Source: Trachythela sp. YZ-2020
Lineage: Eukaryota; Cnidaria; Anthozoa; Malacalcyonacea; Clavulariidae
NCBI GenBank assembly: GCA_016169945.1
Contig: JADLSH010000110.1
Coordinates: 910,001-974,000 of the forward strand
Length of the DNA: 64,000 nt
Direction: 5' to 3'
In this document: positions 10,495-21,130 of the stretch, in pieces
How positions within the stretch are numbered: position 1 is the stretch's first letter
Layout: every line of letters begins with the position of its first letter
Notes under the pieces: generated by a model
What the model was told of the DNA's origin: nothing
The model's input: the letters and a program-made list of their open reading frames with translations, nothing else
Database searches by the model: none
Position numbers and translations under genes: made by a program

Positions 10495-11030
10495 TAATTC
10501 AGATTATATCTTTATCCGTTGCCCAGCTATTAACGTCTTGCCATCTCAGGGCTTTTCGGGCTTTCATGGTAACATTTTTCATACTCAATTTTTAAGTTAA
10601 TAGATTATTTTGCCTGTAGTCCTGCTTTCAACGTATTGCCAACAAGACTTTGCGGGCTATACATTGACATTGTTAAACATTTTCCTATACTCGATTTAGA
10701 GTTTATATATTATCCGTTGCCCTGCTTTTTAACGTATTGCCATCATGGCTTTGCGGGCTATTCATGTTTAAACATTTTCGTCCCACTTCAGAGTTATATT
10801 TATCCGTTGCCCTGCTTTTAACGTATATTGCCATCATGGCTTTGCGGGCTATTCATGTTAAAACATTTTCATACTCACTTCAGAGTTACATATTTATCCA
10901 TTGCCCTGCTTATAACGTATTGCCAACATGGCTTTGCGGGCTAATCATGTTATGAAACTTCTTTTTTTGTTTCATACTCACTCCCGAATTATATTTATCA
11001 GTAGCCCTGCTGAAAACGTTTTACCATATT
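10495..11030. repeat. Tandem repeat, about 105-base unit
   Basis: Five or so degenerate units share tatccgttgccctgct, aacgtattgcca, atggctttgcgggct and catgttaaaacattttc. Open frames across it are by-products of the repeat. Confidence 0.85.
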
Positions 11031-11373
11031 AAATTATTTAATATCTCTTGAAAGAAAGCAATTAGCCAATTATATAATGACCATTCTCCTAACACTTAGG
11101 CCCCGTCTACACGTATCCGGATTCGTTTGTATCCGCAAACATTTTCTTGCGGATTCAAAAGTTTACGCGTCCACACGTATCCAGATTCGTTGCGTTTTCG
11201 AGCGTCCACACGTATCCGCGAAAACGATACGAATACGCTAGAATTGCTTACAGAGCATGCGCTGTCACAAATTATGAGTCCGCGATGTAGTTGGCTAGTT
11301 GCTGTAACACGTGTTGTATTCATAGCGTGGTTGTTATTTCGGAAAGTAAACGTCGAATTCTGTAGAAAAAGCT

Positions 11374-11520
11374 ATTAAATCAAGGTCATCAAATAAAAAA
11401 AGTAAGAGTGAGCCCTTTGTGTGGACAGATGATGAAGTGGACCTTCTACTAAGCGTCGTGTTAGAGTATAAAGTGGCGAGGACGCTTTGGCGCTTTTTGT
11501 TTAGGCGTTTTAAGGCCACA
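11374..11520 (+). pseudogene. Remnant of Harbinger Myb/SANT-like DNA-binding protein
   Basis: The frame encodes EPFVWTDDEVDLLLSVVLEY (from about 11408), which matches the first helix of the Myb/SANT-like accessory protein of PIF/Harbinger elements. After LEYKVAR the frame enters unrelated sequence, so only the N-terminal part remains. In full elements this protein helps the transposase enter the nucleus and bind DNA ends. Confidence 0.6.
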
Positions 11521-11648
11521 TTTCTAGCAACTGGTCTTTCATAGTCAGCCTGGTAATTTAGAATCGCAACATTCAATTGAATAAAGGTAATAATGCTCGA
11601 AATTATCCCAGTTAAAATCGATAGAATCGCTTGTCTCCGAGGCGCCAT
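11480..11648 (-). pseudogene. Remnant of Harbinger transposase N-terminus
   Basis: The minus-strand frame opens with MAPRRQAILSILTGI and continues with hydrophobic and Arg-rich sequence, resembling the start of Harbinger transposases. It converges with the Myb-like remnant, the usual arrangement in this superfamily. The catalytic domain is deleted. The assignment is tentative because no DDE residues are left. Confidence 0.45.
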
Positions 11649-12357
11649 TTTGCTTTAGTAAAGCTCGCGCGAGCATAGTCGTGGACTGGATTCTACAATT
11701 TAGAGTGGGTGTTGAGTGGGTGGATATTAAATTCCATCGATTTACGTCATCGTTTTCAAATCGTTGCGGTTACAGTGCGTCCACACGTATCCGGATTCGT
11801 TGCCTTTTCAAAAGTTTCCACTCTGGAGAGCGTTTTCAAAAGTTTGCGGTTACGGTTTGCGTTTTCGCTGGATACGTGTGGACGGTAAGCGTAACCGCAA
11901 CAAAATGTTTGCGGATACAAACGAATCCGGATACGTGTGGACGGGGCCTTAGTTACTACAGTCTATACTATTACAGTATAGGACAATTACCTTTGAATTC
12001 CTAGTGTAATACTGAACGTATCGATCAGTTATCACGCTCGTTTTCCATATCAATTGAATAACATGCATAGTTCATAACGTCCCGTAACACGGCAGCAGAC
12101 TATAAAGTCCGGCTATAGAGTATATGATATAATATATTATGATAGATTACGGCAGATCATGCACAAAATGCCGCAATGTTTTATTAATGCTTTTAGAGAT
12201 CTACACTACAGTACTGTGACGCCAGATCTGTATGTTTTAAACATCCGCTGTTCCAATATCCATTTCGGTTTTATATCGACACAAGTTTTGTTTGTTTGCC
12301 TCTCATTCTGTATCCTCGGTCTGGACATGGAATTTTTTCTTTACCTTTATTACGTAG

Positions 12358-12802
12358 GCTCTACGACAGAGAATTAAATGTCTTGAAGAAGCTGTAGGCT
12401 CATCGGTCAACGCGATAATTCACCGAATCACCCATTATGGGAGTCGCCGTCTTGAAGACTTTGACAAGTATGCCGCTCGGCACCTGGCCGAAGACCTTGC
12501 CTCGGTCGCGAAAATTTCCAGCCATCCCCAAGCCACTAGCTATGACATCATTGCGTCAACGCTACGAGACAAAATGCATGTCCCGGCTGACCAGTTCAAG
12601 GCTTACTTCTTGGCCCTCTTAGCCATATTCTAGAACAGCGTCTACTGGTAAAAACGGACCATCAACTGATCCGACGTCGCCACGTGTAGTTTGTTATCGC
12701 TGTGGTACGCCAGGTCACAAGTCTCCACAATGTTGGATGCGTCCCGCAGATTCTAATCGTCAGCCTAAACGTCCCGATCGACGATACAACCAGCACTATT
12801 GA
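12358..12802 (+). pseudogene. Ngaro Gag with CCHC zinc knuckle
   Basis: After a candidate acceptor (tttattacgtag) the frame encodes ALRQRIKCLEEAVGSS, then HYGSRRLEDFDKYAARHLAE and a helical region to about 12631. A one-base shift then leads to the frame ending at 12802, which holds the zinc knuckle CYRCGTPGHKSPQC (C-x2-C-x4-H-x4-C) and a basic tail. Such knuckles bind the retroelement RNA in Gag particles. It is the first gene of the element, about 0.8 kb ahead of the RT. The frameshift makes this copy defective unless it is an assembly error. Confidence 0.7.
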
Positions 12803-13616
12803 TGAACTTTATTTCTTCAGAACTATACGTATTTAATAAAACTGATACTGATATATCTTTACATGCATAATATGTCTTTTATGTTTTACTATGTTGATAC
12901 TGGTCATTATCAATGCAGTTGTTGTGCATACACTTTATATTTCTTGTTTAATATATAACTTAATTTTAATAAAGTGTTGTTCTATTTTCGTACAAAAGCT
13001 ATCTTGGTATTATTTCTGCGTCTTTGACTTTGCGCGAGTGGTAAAAACCCCGTTGGATTCGATTCTGGTTGATAAATTTGTTCTAATAGTATATCGACTA
13101 CACGTCCGAGACCCTTGAATTGCCATTTATTAAATATTTTTATAAAATTTTGGAATTATAAGGAAATCTAAAAAATGAATTTGGAAATCGGAGGTGCTTT
13201 CGACATATATAAACCAAACAAAACATATTAAGTTTATTAGGATTTAATATACGTGTGATATATTGGTAATAGAATAAATAGAATCCATTTCTCCTTATCT
13301 TTCTCTCTTTCCTTGCGGATGACATTCTCAAAGGGAATCCCCTCGGACACCTGGGGCTGAGTTTGTCATCCCCTGGGCCATTCCTTTATTCAATTTCTTT
13401 TTCCTTCCTTTTTTAATAGGACTCCTATCACACATTTCATGATTGGGAAAAGACGTCAAATTTTGATCCAACGAGTATCTCTTATAACACGGTGTCATGG
13501 ATCAAGTACGATAGGTCAAAATGTGTTAATCACGCCCAGGGGATGATAAATAACGCCTAGGCCATATTTCGCGACGATTTGTAACGTCTGTACTTGATGG
13601 CGCAGCTCTCGCCGAC
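12803..13616. other. Spacer between Gag and RT of the Ngaro element
   Basis: AT-rich, with no gene recognised. A short inverted motif around catcccctgggcc and cgcccaggggatg (about 13367 and 13527) is the only structure I notice. Confidence 0.5.
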
Positions 13617-15558
13617 GTGTCTCAACTAGGGTTTCGTGACCCTAACCACTTTGTAGCCGGAGAACTTCACCAGCATAAAGAACAGTGGAACGAAATTATG
13701 CAACAATTTCAAAGCGACCAGTTTGTCGAAGTTTTTGATTGGATCAATAATTTGGTCAATGTCAAAACATTCTTTTCTCCTTTTAAAGGAAGCTACAAAG
13801 GAGACAAATTATACATGCGAGACTCCTCCAGTTCGAGTTTTTAAAAATCATTTGTCGTGCCAACCTTTTGCCCAGTACATTTCCGACACCATCTTGGAGC
13901 GCTTAGCTACCGGCGCCATTTCCCTCTGGGGGAAAGTAGGGGAGTGTTCTCCTCCTCTCCTCGTCATGCCGCTGACCGTCGAACCTTCAAAACCCAGACT
14001 ATGTAACGACAATCGATTTCTGAACTTATGGATTGAAGACCGACCTTTCACACTTGACAGTGTTCACCATTTGCCAAAGTATGTGCATAAAGATTTCTAC
14101 CAAACCGTATGTGATGATAAGTCTGGTTATGACCATATCCTTCTAACACCTGATAGTCGCACATATTTTGGTTTTGAATGGGGTGGATGGTATTTGGTCA
14201 GTTGCACTATTCCCTTTGGTTGGAAAAGCTCGGCATATGTGTATCATACCACAGGTCTTCTTGTTTCCCACGTCTTCCGATCCTTGAATATATATTCCCT
14301 CGTCCCTTTATATTGACGATCGTCATAATTTCCACCTATTATTCGCCAGACACGTTTTGCCACCCGCGTATTCCAACCTTCCATCCCAAGATTGTATTAA
14401 TCTTGCGCTGGCAAACGCAGCTGTATTTGTCACATGTCACACAGTGATCACCCTTGGCTATTTTATTGGTTTAGATAAATCTATCCTTATTCCGTCAAAG
14501 CATGTACCATACCTTGGGTTTATGTCTGACTCTGAAAAGCAGGCTTTCACTTTATTACCACATAAAAAAGAGAAGTTTATACTACTTATCAAGCAAGCAT
14601 TGATGTCAAAACATCTCGACCTTGTGACCCTGCAAAAGTTGAGCGGAAAATGTACATCAATGGCACTCGCCGTTCCAGGAGCACGGCTCTACACCAACGA
14701 GATCAATTTGGCCATTTCTCGCGCCATGCGTTCCTCTCGTCCCGTCGCCATCTCCCGAACCTTACGTCTGGAATTACAGAGCTGGCTCTTCCTCGAAACG
14801 TGGAATGGGTTTTTGCCCTGGCGTTCAGAACAACACATACACGTTCAGCTCTACTCTGACCCGTCATCGTATGCTTGGGGAGGAGTGTTGAGTCCGGGTG
14901 TTATTCAGGCCAATATCTACGATTACTGGGATAACTCGACCATAGCTGCGGACATTGCAACTAAGAGACTTTAGCGCTTAATAATGTCCTTCTTGCCGCT
15001 GGTGACGTCATCAGAGATTCGTGGGTAGATGCTTTCGTCGATAGCCAGGTCCTGATTTCCTCTTGGCATAAACATGGTTCTCGTTCCTCCTCCATGATCA
15101 ATGCACTGAAAGCTCTGTTTAGTACGACTTTGAACCTCAACATTGATTTGCACCTCTTCTACATCACAAGTTCAGACAACCCGGCGGATGCATCCTCTCG
15201 TTGTCTTAGCCTTCAAGATTCTAAGCTCTCACCAGAACTTTGGCATATCACTCAACACCTGTATGGTGGTTCGAAGGGTCACACCGTTGATCTCATGGCA
15301 CGTCTTTCGAACGCCCAATCCGACTTGGCAGGCAACCGACTCCCATTTTTCTCTGAGTGCCCTCTTCCTGAGGCGGCAGGGGTGAATGTTTTCACGCAGT
15401 CTCCACAATGTGGTTTTACTGGTCTATTTGTTAATCCCTATGTCTTCCCACCCATCTGCCTAATCTCTCATATTTTCAAGTATCTGAACAGCTTGCACCT
15501 CACCTATACTATGATTGCACCAGATGTGTGTCCACGACAATTTTGGTGGCTACTCTGA
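13617..15558 (+). pseudogene. Ngaro reverse transcriptase and RNase H
   Basis: The polyprotein is split over four frames. The first (13617-13844) holds the N-terminal FVAGELHQHKEQW region. The second (to 14316) has PLTVEPSKPRLCNDNRFLN, DDKSGYDHILL (motif A region) and IPFGWKSSAYVY (motif B region). Motif C, LYIDD, follows a one-base shift at about 14312. The third frame (to 14974) has YLGFMSDSEKQAF and the start of RNase H, LYSDPSSYAWGGVL with its first Asp. After another shift near 14965 the last frame carries the DSWVDAFVDSQVL block and NPADASSR, which closes RNase H. All motifs are in the order of DIRS/Ngaro RT-RH proteins. At least three small indels make it inactive. Confidence 0.85.
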
Positions 15559-15780
15559 CAACGTCCTGTTCATCACGACACATCCTAAGCGTCAAAGTTT
15601 CCACTGGAGCTCTCCTTACTCCAACTAAGAATGGACTCACTGACCGTTGGCCAATCCCTTGGGATCTATGGGTCTTTCGTATTACCAACTAATAGTCGTA
15701 TTACACCTATCCATTTGTGTTCATTAGACTTGCACATAATGATGCATATCAACACTTACTTATATTTCCACTGGTTTTAG
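15559..15780. other. Short spacer between RNase H and recombinase
   Basis: No conserved motif is seen, and stops occur in all frames I checked. Confidence 0.4.
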
Positions 15781-17109
15781 GATCTTCCCCAAACCCCACG
15801 ACTCTTCATTCCTGCTGTTTCCTGTCCATCGTGTGCCTACGCCAACAATTATCTATTTCATTTTTGCCAAATGTGTGGTTATGTAAGAAAGTCCAACACA
15901 AGTGACGCCATTTCCACAGTCGATATAGATCTCGAAGCTATCGACACTCGTCTACAACAACTTCGCCATTGTGCCCAAAGCTCATCGTACTCAAAGCAAA
16001 AGTCTTCATTACGTCGCGAGTTTGATTCATTCCTGAATTCACTTCCTATTCCCAAAAGTATTCATTCTGCGACCCCGTCTGATGTATCTAGATTTCTCGT
16101 TTGGAAGGATCGTAGCGGGAAAACAACCCTGCACATCACTGGATGCCCTGACGGTACCCTCCTGTCCACTGCAAAGTGTCTATGCCCCCGGCGTCTTGCT
16201 TTTAAAACCGTTGACTCATATATCGGAAAGCTTCGTGTCATTTTTAAAGAATTAGGACGGTGCGGAGAATGGAATTCTATTTTGGGTTTCGCCAACCCTG
16301 CTAATTCCATTTCAGTTCAACAATATTTAAAAGCTTCTACGGAGGAACAATTACGGGCTCGTATAACACCTAAGCAAGCCATACCACTCTTTCTGCCAAA
16401 ACTACTACTACTCGCAAGGTTTTGGAACAAGAAAATGTCAGATCCTAATCTCACCCCATCTGGTCTTTTCTTATTAGCTCGGGATCAAGCGTTTTTCAAA
16501 ACATTATTCTTCAGCGCTGACAGAGGTTCACATCTTGGTTTAGTCAACACAGAAAAAATTCTGCGTTTTCCACACGATGATGGGTTTTTATTCAACCATA
16601 CTTGGGGAAAATCTCTTAGAGACGGCGCCTCGAACGTCTTTGTAATTCGACGACATCAGAATCCAGAATTGTGTCCGGTCAAGGCAATTGCAACTGATAT
16701 CGCTATCTGCTCGGAGTTGAAGATAATCATGACGAAAGGTTATCTCTTTAGACCTACTAACCCTCAGGAACATATCCTTAACAAAGCTTTCACCGGCTCT
16801 GCTGCTGAGGCACACTTGAAGATATATCTAAAGCAAGCCCAGTTAGACGATGGTGAAACTCTACATAGTTTTCGCTGTGGCTCCGCGATCACTTTGGCAT
16901 TGTCAGGTTCTCAACTAGCAGACATTATGTCCCATGTCGGATGGAACAATAAAGGAACAGCTCTTTATTGCATGAAACTAGCAAAGGTGTTGAGGACAGG
17001 CAGTCCTTCAGACATGTTGTCGTCTGATGGATGTGCATCATCTCATTCTACTGAACTAGAAATACACTCATGCAGAATCCCCTCGCCTATTCGAACTCAG
17101 GAATTATAG
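15781..17109 (+). CDS. Ngaro tyrosine recombinase (intact)
   Basis: The frame is open from the stop at 15778 to 17109 (about 442 codons); the first ATG is at 15871 and gives 412 residues. Upstream of that ATG a CPSC...CQMC zinc ribbon (15800-15870) is in frame, so translation may start earlier or by read-through. The catalytic set is visible: Arg in FFSADRGSHLG, HSFRCG (His-x2-Arg), then SHVGWNN and the nucleophile Tyr in TALYCMKL. The enzyme would integrate the circular cDNA through the A/B repeat ends. It is the last gene of the element and the only one without frameshifts. Its intactness beside broken RT and Gag is unusual. Confidence 0.88.
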   Translation, partial: DLPQTPRLFIPAVSCPSCAYANNYLFHFCQMCGYVRKSNTSDAISTVDIDLEAIDTRLQQLRHCAQSSSYSKQKSSLRREFDSFLNSLPIPKSIHSATPSDVSRFLVWKDRSGKTTLHITGCPDGTLLSTAKCLCPRRLAFKTVDSYIGKLRVIFKELGRCGEWNSILGFANPANSISVQQYLKASTEEQLRARITPKQAIPLFLPKLLLLARFWNKKMSDPNLTPSGLFLLARDQAFFKTLFFSADRGSHLGLVNTEKILRFPHDDGFLFNHTWGKSLRDGASNVFVIRRHQNPELCPVKAIATDIAICSELKIIMTKGYLFRPTNPQEHILNKAFTGSAAEAHLKIYLKQAQLDDGETLHSFRCGSAITLALSGSQLADIMSHVGWNNKGTALYCMKLAKVLRTGSPSDMLSSDGCASSHSTELEIHSCRIPSPIRTQEL

Positions 17110-18068
17110 TTCCCAAAATTTATTGTAACATGAAGTATTCGGTCAATCATTGTAACCATAGCAACACACAATTTTTTTACTTTTGGTACAAAATGATAAA
17201 AGAGTAATATAAATATTTGTACTTTTAACTATAAAATTATGAATTGCCCCACTATATAAAGTAGATATTTTATTACGTACTCTTTTAGCTTTGGTTGTTG
17301 TAAAATTTAACCTTAGACATTTCACAAAAACGGCAAAAAAATTTCAGAAAACTTCAACTGTTTTTTGACAGTATATTTTTTTAAATTTATCTTTAAAATG
17401 AAGTTTTTGACATTACGTTGTTTCTTCAAAATTCAAATTTAAACTTGCTAAAATACCTTTTAGGTTTAATCGATATTATAATAAGATTAATAACCTCACA
17501 GAGTGACATACGCTTTTGCAAATCCACAAACTAAAATATGAAAAATAGACACTTACCCGTTTAAAACACTTCAAAAGTGTCCTTTTTTCAGCCATTCAAT
17601 CCTTCTCGTTTATCTTGTTGTGAAGACTCTGATTATCGGTATGTTTTTCCAATAGCCCGAGTATTAAAAATCATTTTTGATGAATAACAAAATCTTTATC
17701 CGTAAATCTTTTAAAAATGTTTATGTCCGTATGTTTCTCTTGACCTGAATTCGCGCATGCGTATAACGTACAAAACCCTGAACCGTCCATGGCATCGCGG
17801 CGGACGACTTTGGATTCCACTGTGTTTTCACATACCCGGGTGTAAATATCCGAGCGGAATTAGTACCCTCGCACGGCGCTTCGCGCCGGCTCGGGGACTA
17901 TACTCTGATCTTAACAATCTGAAAGACTTTGTTATGGCTTTTCCACGTCATTAGTTTCAGCGTTCGGTTTTGAGATTGGGCATGGCAGAGGCTCTACCGT
18001 GCTTTTGAGAATGGGCTGTTCTTTTAGCCTATGTCATATCACTTATATGTGCATAGGACATTCTTACA
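17110..18068. other. 3' non-coding region of the Ngaro element
   Basis: AT-rich with no gene recognised. Near 17990-18095 there are inverted motifs around gagaatgggc and gcccattctc, which may fold the 3' end. Confidence 0.5.
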
Positions 18069-18122
18069 GAGACTGTCGCTGCCCATTCTCAATGCCAGGA
18101 GTGAGTGAGAGCGCTGAGAATA
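18069..18122 (+). repeat. Ngaro B1 repeat
   Basis: The 54 bases from gagactgtcgctgccc to gctgagaata match B2 (18343-18396) with one difference. Confidence 0.88.
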
Positions 18123-18138
18123 AGTAACTATTCTCAGC
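18113..18138. other. Putative recombinase crossover site (B1-A2 junction)
   Basis: GCTGAGAATA (18113-18122) and TATTCTCAGC (18129-18138) are perfect inverted repeats around a six-base core, AGTAAC. This is the layout of a tyrosine-recombinase site such as lox or FRT. It sits exactly where the ends of a circular intermediate would have joined. Confidence 0.7.
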
Positions 18139-18203
18139 GGTCTCACTCAAGCATAAAAGAGAGATAAAACTGAGAGGTCAGTCGCATTTCTGTCGAAGAC
18201 GCG
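18129..18203 (+). repeat. Ngaro A2 repeat
   Basis: The second copy of A1, four differences in 75 bases. Confidence 0.88.
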
Positions 18204-18342
18204 GATTAGCTTATTATAGCAGGCAAACCTCACGCTGTTGTTCTCACTGTTCTTGCTCTCTTCTGTTCCACGACACAGTCTTGTCTCGTTATGGTCCCAC
18301 CCAACCCTCCCGTCTATTTAGGATAGGGTTCATTAGCGAGTC

Positions 18343-18396
18343 GAGACTGTCGCTGCCCAATCTCAATGCCAGGAGTGAGTGAGAGCGCTGAGAATA
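18343..18396 (+). repeat. Ngaro B2 repeat
   Basis: The second copy of B1, ending gctgagaata, which marks the right end of the element. Confidence 0.88.
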
Positions 18397-18965
18397 GTAA
18401 CTGTTGATTAATTGCTTTTTCTTTTGTTATGTACTGCTTAAATTATGCACAGACAATTTTTAACCGGCTTGCATTTGGTCAGTTCTGCTTGTAATGATAC
18501 AACAAAGGTGTCAGTCAAAAGCTAAAAAATCAAATATTTTCATGCAATATTGAACGTACAAGAGCACGCCAAAGTCAGATTACCTTTTTCTATACACTCT
18601 ATTAGTGCACCCAACAACAGTAATTTGCGAAATTATTTTGCAAATTCGCTTCGTAAAAGTAAAACGAGCGAGCTTTACCAGCCCGTGCTATCCCTATAAT
18701 TTCTGTCCCGCACTTTAAGAAAATTAAGCTTTGCCGTGCGTGTAAATAATTTGAGTCGGCTTGTAGCAAGTCTACTGAAACATAAGGTTTTACGAAGCGG
18801 CCTCATCGGATGGCCATGCGATCTGTGGTGCCAGTGTAGGTGGCGACAATAAGCTTCGGGTCTTTAGGATCAATCTACCTGAAAAATGCAACAAGAACTT
18901 CGACGTTTCGAGCGACGACCCTTCGTCTGGAAGTTAGTACTTAGTGTTAAATATGAAATTATATT
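18397..18965. other. Gene-free stretch between Ngaro and hAT
   Basis: A segment near 18860-18940 (cgacgtttcgagcgacgacccttcg) looks like a dispersed repeat end, but I cannot assign it. No gene is seen. Confidence 0.4.
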
Positions 18966-18973
18966 GTCTTGGT

Positions 18974-20058
18974 TAGGGGTTTCCACAAGTTGCTCGAAAT
19001 TCTGTTAATAATTGTTGCCTAAAAGTTGCCCACTTTTCCCAAAAAATTGCTAGTTTTCAAGAAAGTTGCTCAAAAGTTGCTACTTTAATTGTGCTGTCAA
19101 GTGCTGCTATTTTGAGCAAGAGTCGATGTATACCTGGTGATGATGTTTAGAGTAATATTATAAATATGTCTATATAAAAAAATGCAATGCACAGACAAGT
19201 ACATAATATAATGTGTCTTGATGAAACAATTTTTTAATATACTACTTCATATATAGTATATAGTTCTATGTAATCGAATATAAAACCCGGAATAATGTAA
19301 AAACTTAAAACAAAAATGACAATGTCAAATATTAACTTTTGTGTAAATATGTAGCGTTATTAGGATGTTCTTTACACAATTTAAAACGTTACCCAGCTTT
19401 TTCCCTCTGAGTATAATTGTACTTCAGCATGATTGATGCTTCGACTGTTTCTTCAAAAGAAGCTTCCTAGCCTTTTGAAAAGTTACTGTTCAAAAGGCTG
19501 AATACTCTCTCAGCAGCACCAGAACTTGGTTGAACAAGCAAGATCTTTCTAATAACAGCTGCCCATTTCGGAAGAAATGAGCACCATCTGATAGAGCCAG
19601 GTAATTTGGAAGTGCTTCAGCAAGTCCATTAATAATAGCATCATCATCCAAATATGGAAACTTACGAAGTAATTCTAAGGACTCTATGGCAGGTTGGAGT
19701 CATTGAACCTGTACTGGACAGCACAAGCGTGCACCTCGAAATGCTCGGATTATATCATAGAACTGAATGTTGACTTTGTTCAAGTAGTATTGGAAGCCAG
19801 GTTTGATGCAAGATATATTTCGCTCTTTCAAGCAGTTGGTTGAAAAGATCGAACCTGGTTGCCATTTGCTCTTTCACATGATTGGGCAGTACAATTGGGA
19901 TAAGCACCAGGTAAACGTTGTGAAAAACACAAAATCGCTAAACATAGGTCAAATTTACGAAAAGTTGCTCGAAGTTACAAAAGTTGCCGGTTAAAAAAAA
20001 GGTGCTCGTAAAACAAAAAGTTGCCAAAAAGTTGCCGAGCAACTTGTGGAAACCCCTA
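18974..20058 (-). mobile_element. hAT transposon relic
   Basis: Inverted ends TAGGGGTTTCCACAAGTTGC are flanked by a perfect 8-bp duplication GTCTTGGT (18966-18973 and 20059-20066), diagnostic of hAT-type insertion. The 1085-bp element holds only a transposase remnant. Sub-terminal repeats of agttgct/agcaact motifs line both ends, as in hAT termini. Confidence 0.92.
19391..19798 (-). pseudogene. hAT transposase C-terminal remnant
   Basis: Read on the minus strand, one frame gives PKWAAVIRKILLVQPSSG followed by AAERVFSLLNSNFSKG, the hallmark of the hAT C-terminal dimerisation domain. It is preceded in another frame by YYLNKVNIQFYDIIRAFRG and LPNYLALSDGAHF. A stop follows SKG and at least one frameshift lies upstream. 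The catalytic DDE part is gone. This piece identifies the superfamily of the surrounding 1.1-kb element. Confidence 0.8.
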
Positions 20059-20066
20059 GTCTTGGT

Positions 20067-20712
20067 CTCTATCCAACAAAACTGTTTTAAAAAAGTGTCT
20101 AGTAATTAAATCTTAATTGTATAAAAATATTTATTCGTTCAAGACAACCATAATATCAGACGTGTTCCGCTCGCTACACTGGTATCAAAGTGGTTTTTCA
20201 ACCAAATTCCGAAGAAATAAACGTGCAAATTTAGTTGAATTATCAACACAATTCAAGTCGTTATGTTTGCAGCCGTTTCTGCGTCTATTGGCCTAATTCG
20301 AAAATCATATTTTAACTTTTGAACCAATGGCATATGAAATATATTATTATATGAACAGCCCCTTAAAATGGAATTGAAATCAGTAGTAAAAAATTTATTT
20401 ACTCGATTAAGCGCCGCATGTGAGAGCAGGAATATTAAAGAACGCCGCCTCGTATAAGCGCCGCACTTTTCACAACAACGCGGCGCTTAATCGAAGCACC
20501 ATTAGAAGGAATTGTTCGAGCTGAAAACAACTACAGTACATCTCAATCTTTTGAAAAACTGGATTTATTATCCAGTAGTACATTGTTGTTATGTCCAAAG
20601 TGAGTATATTTCAAAATGTCGTTTAACTGTCTCTCCAGAACTTTGGAAATGCGCAATTCCATTGTGAAGGCAGATACAAATTCAAATAGAATAATTTTAA
20701 AGAGCGCCGACC
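20067..20712. other. Gene-free stretch
   Basis: No gene is seen. Near 20400-20500 a gcgccgc motif recurs in both orientations and may be the ends of a small repeat. Confidence 0.4.
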
Positions 20713-20810
20713 TCAAAGTTGCCGGATATGATGTCATTAGGTGAATTGCAAATTAGTTTTCTTTTTTTGTGCTAAAATTCACCTAATGACATCATATCCG
20801 GCAACTTTGA
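20713..20810. repeat. Palindrome (foldback MITE)
   Basis: Perfect 35-base arms (tcaaagttgccggatatgat... and its complement) flank a loop of about 28 bases. Confidence 0.92.
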
Positions 20811-21130
20811 CAGCGAAAAAGTTGATCAAGGTGAGGAATTTTCCTATAAAGATATATTACATTTCTTCTCAAAATGATCCAAATATTACACATACCAAAA
20901 ATCATATTTGGGGTTCGTAACACTTTAAGAGTTTTAGAAGTTCAATCTTACAATCAAGGTTTCGGTTACATTAGCATTCTCCATGCCTAAACTTGCGTCC
21001 TTTTACGTTTGTGATGACCTGCAGCAACTGCACAATCATCTTTTACGTTTTAACCCTCCATGTTACATCCAGTTGAACGGCGTGTGGCCATGTTTGCCGC
21101 AGACTGCAGCTATCGAGGAATCCTCACTAG

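Larger units (their letters stand above)
11099..11948. mobile_element. PIF/Harbinger deletion derivative inside the Ngaro element
   Basis: Inverted ends begin GGCCCCGTC and match for more than 45 bases with one mismatch. The flanks are TTA on both sides (11096-11098 and 11949-11951), the usual PIF/Harbinger target duplication. Inside are the beginnings of both Harbinger genes, so it arose by internal deletion of a larger element. Confidence 0.88.
9964..18396 (+). mobile_element. Ngaro-type tyrosine-recombinase retrotransposon
   Basis: The element has split direct repeats in the order A1 (9964-10038), internal genes, then B1 (18069-18122), A2 (18129-18203) and B2 (18343-18396). Gene order is Gag with a zinc knuckle, RT, RNase H, then tyrosine recombinase, all on the plus strand. 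This matches Ngaro/PAT-like retrotransposons, which integrate through a circular intermediate and make no target duplication. No methyltransferase typical of DIRS1 elements is visible. The copy is about 8.4 kb, including an inserted Harbinger relic at 11099-11948. Frameshifts in Gag and RT/RNase H make it non-autonomous, though the recombinase is open. Confidence 0.85.

Noticed and set aside
10388..10955. Several 60-70 codon frames with repeated peptides
   Set aside because: They follow the 105-base tandem repeat and show no family motif.
11127..11952. Frames rich in HTYPDSLRFR / ESGYVWT peptides
   Set aside because: They are translations of the inverted ends of the Harbinger derivative.
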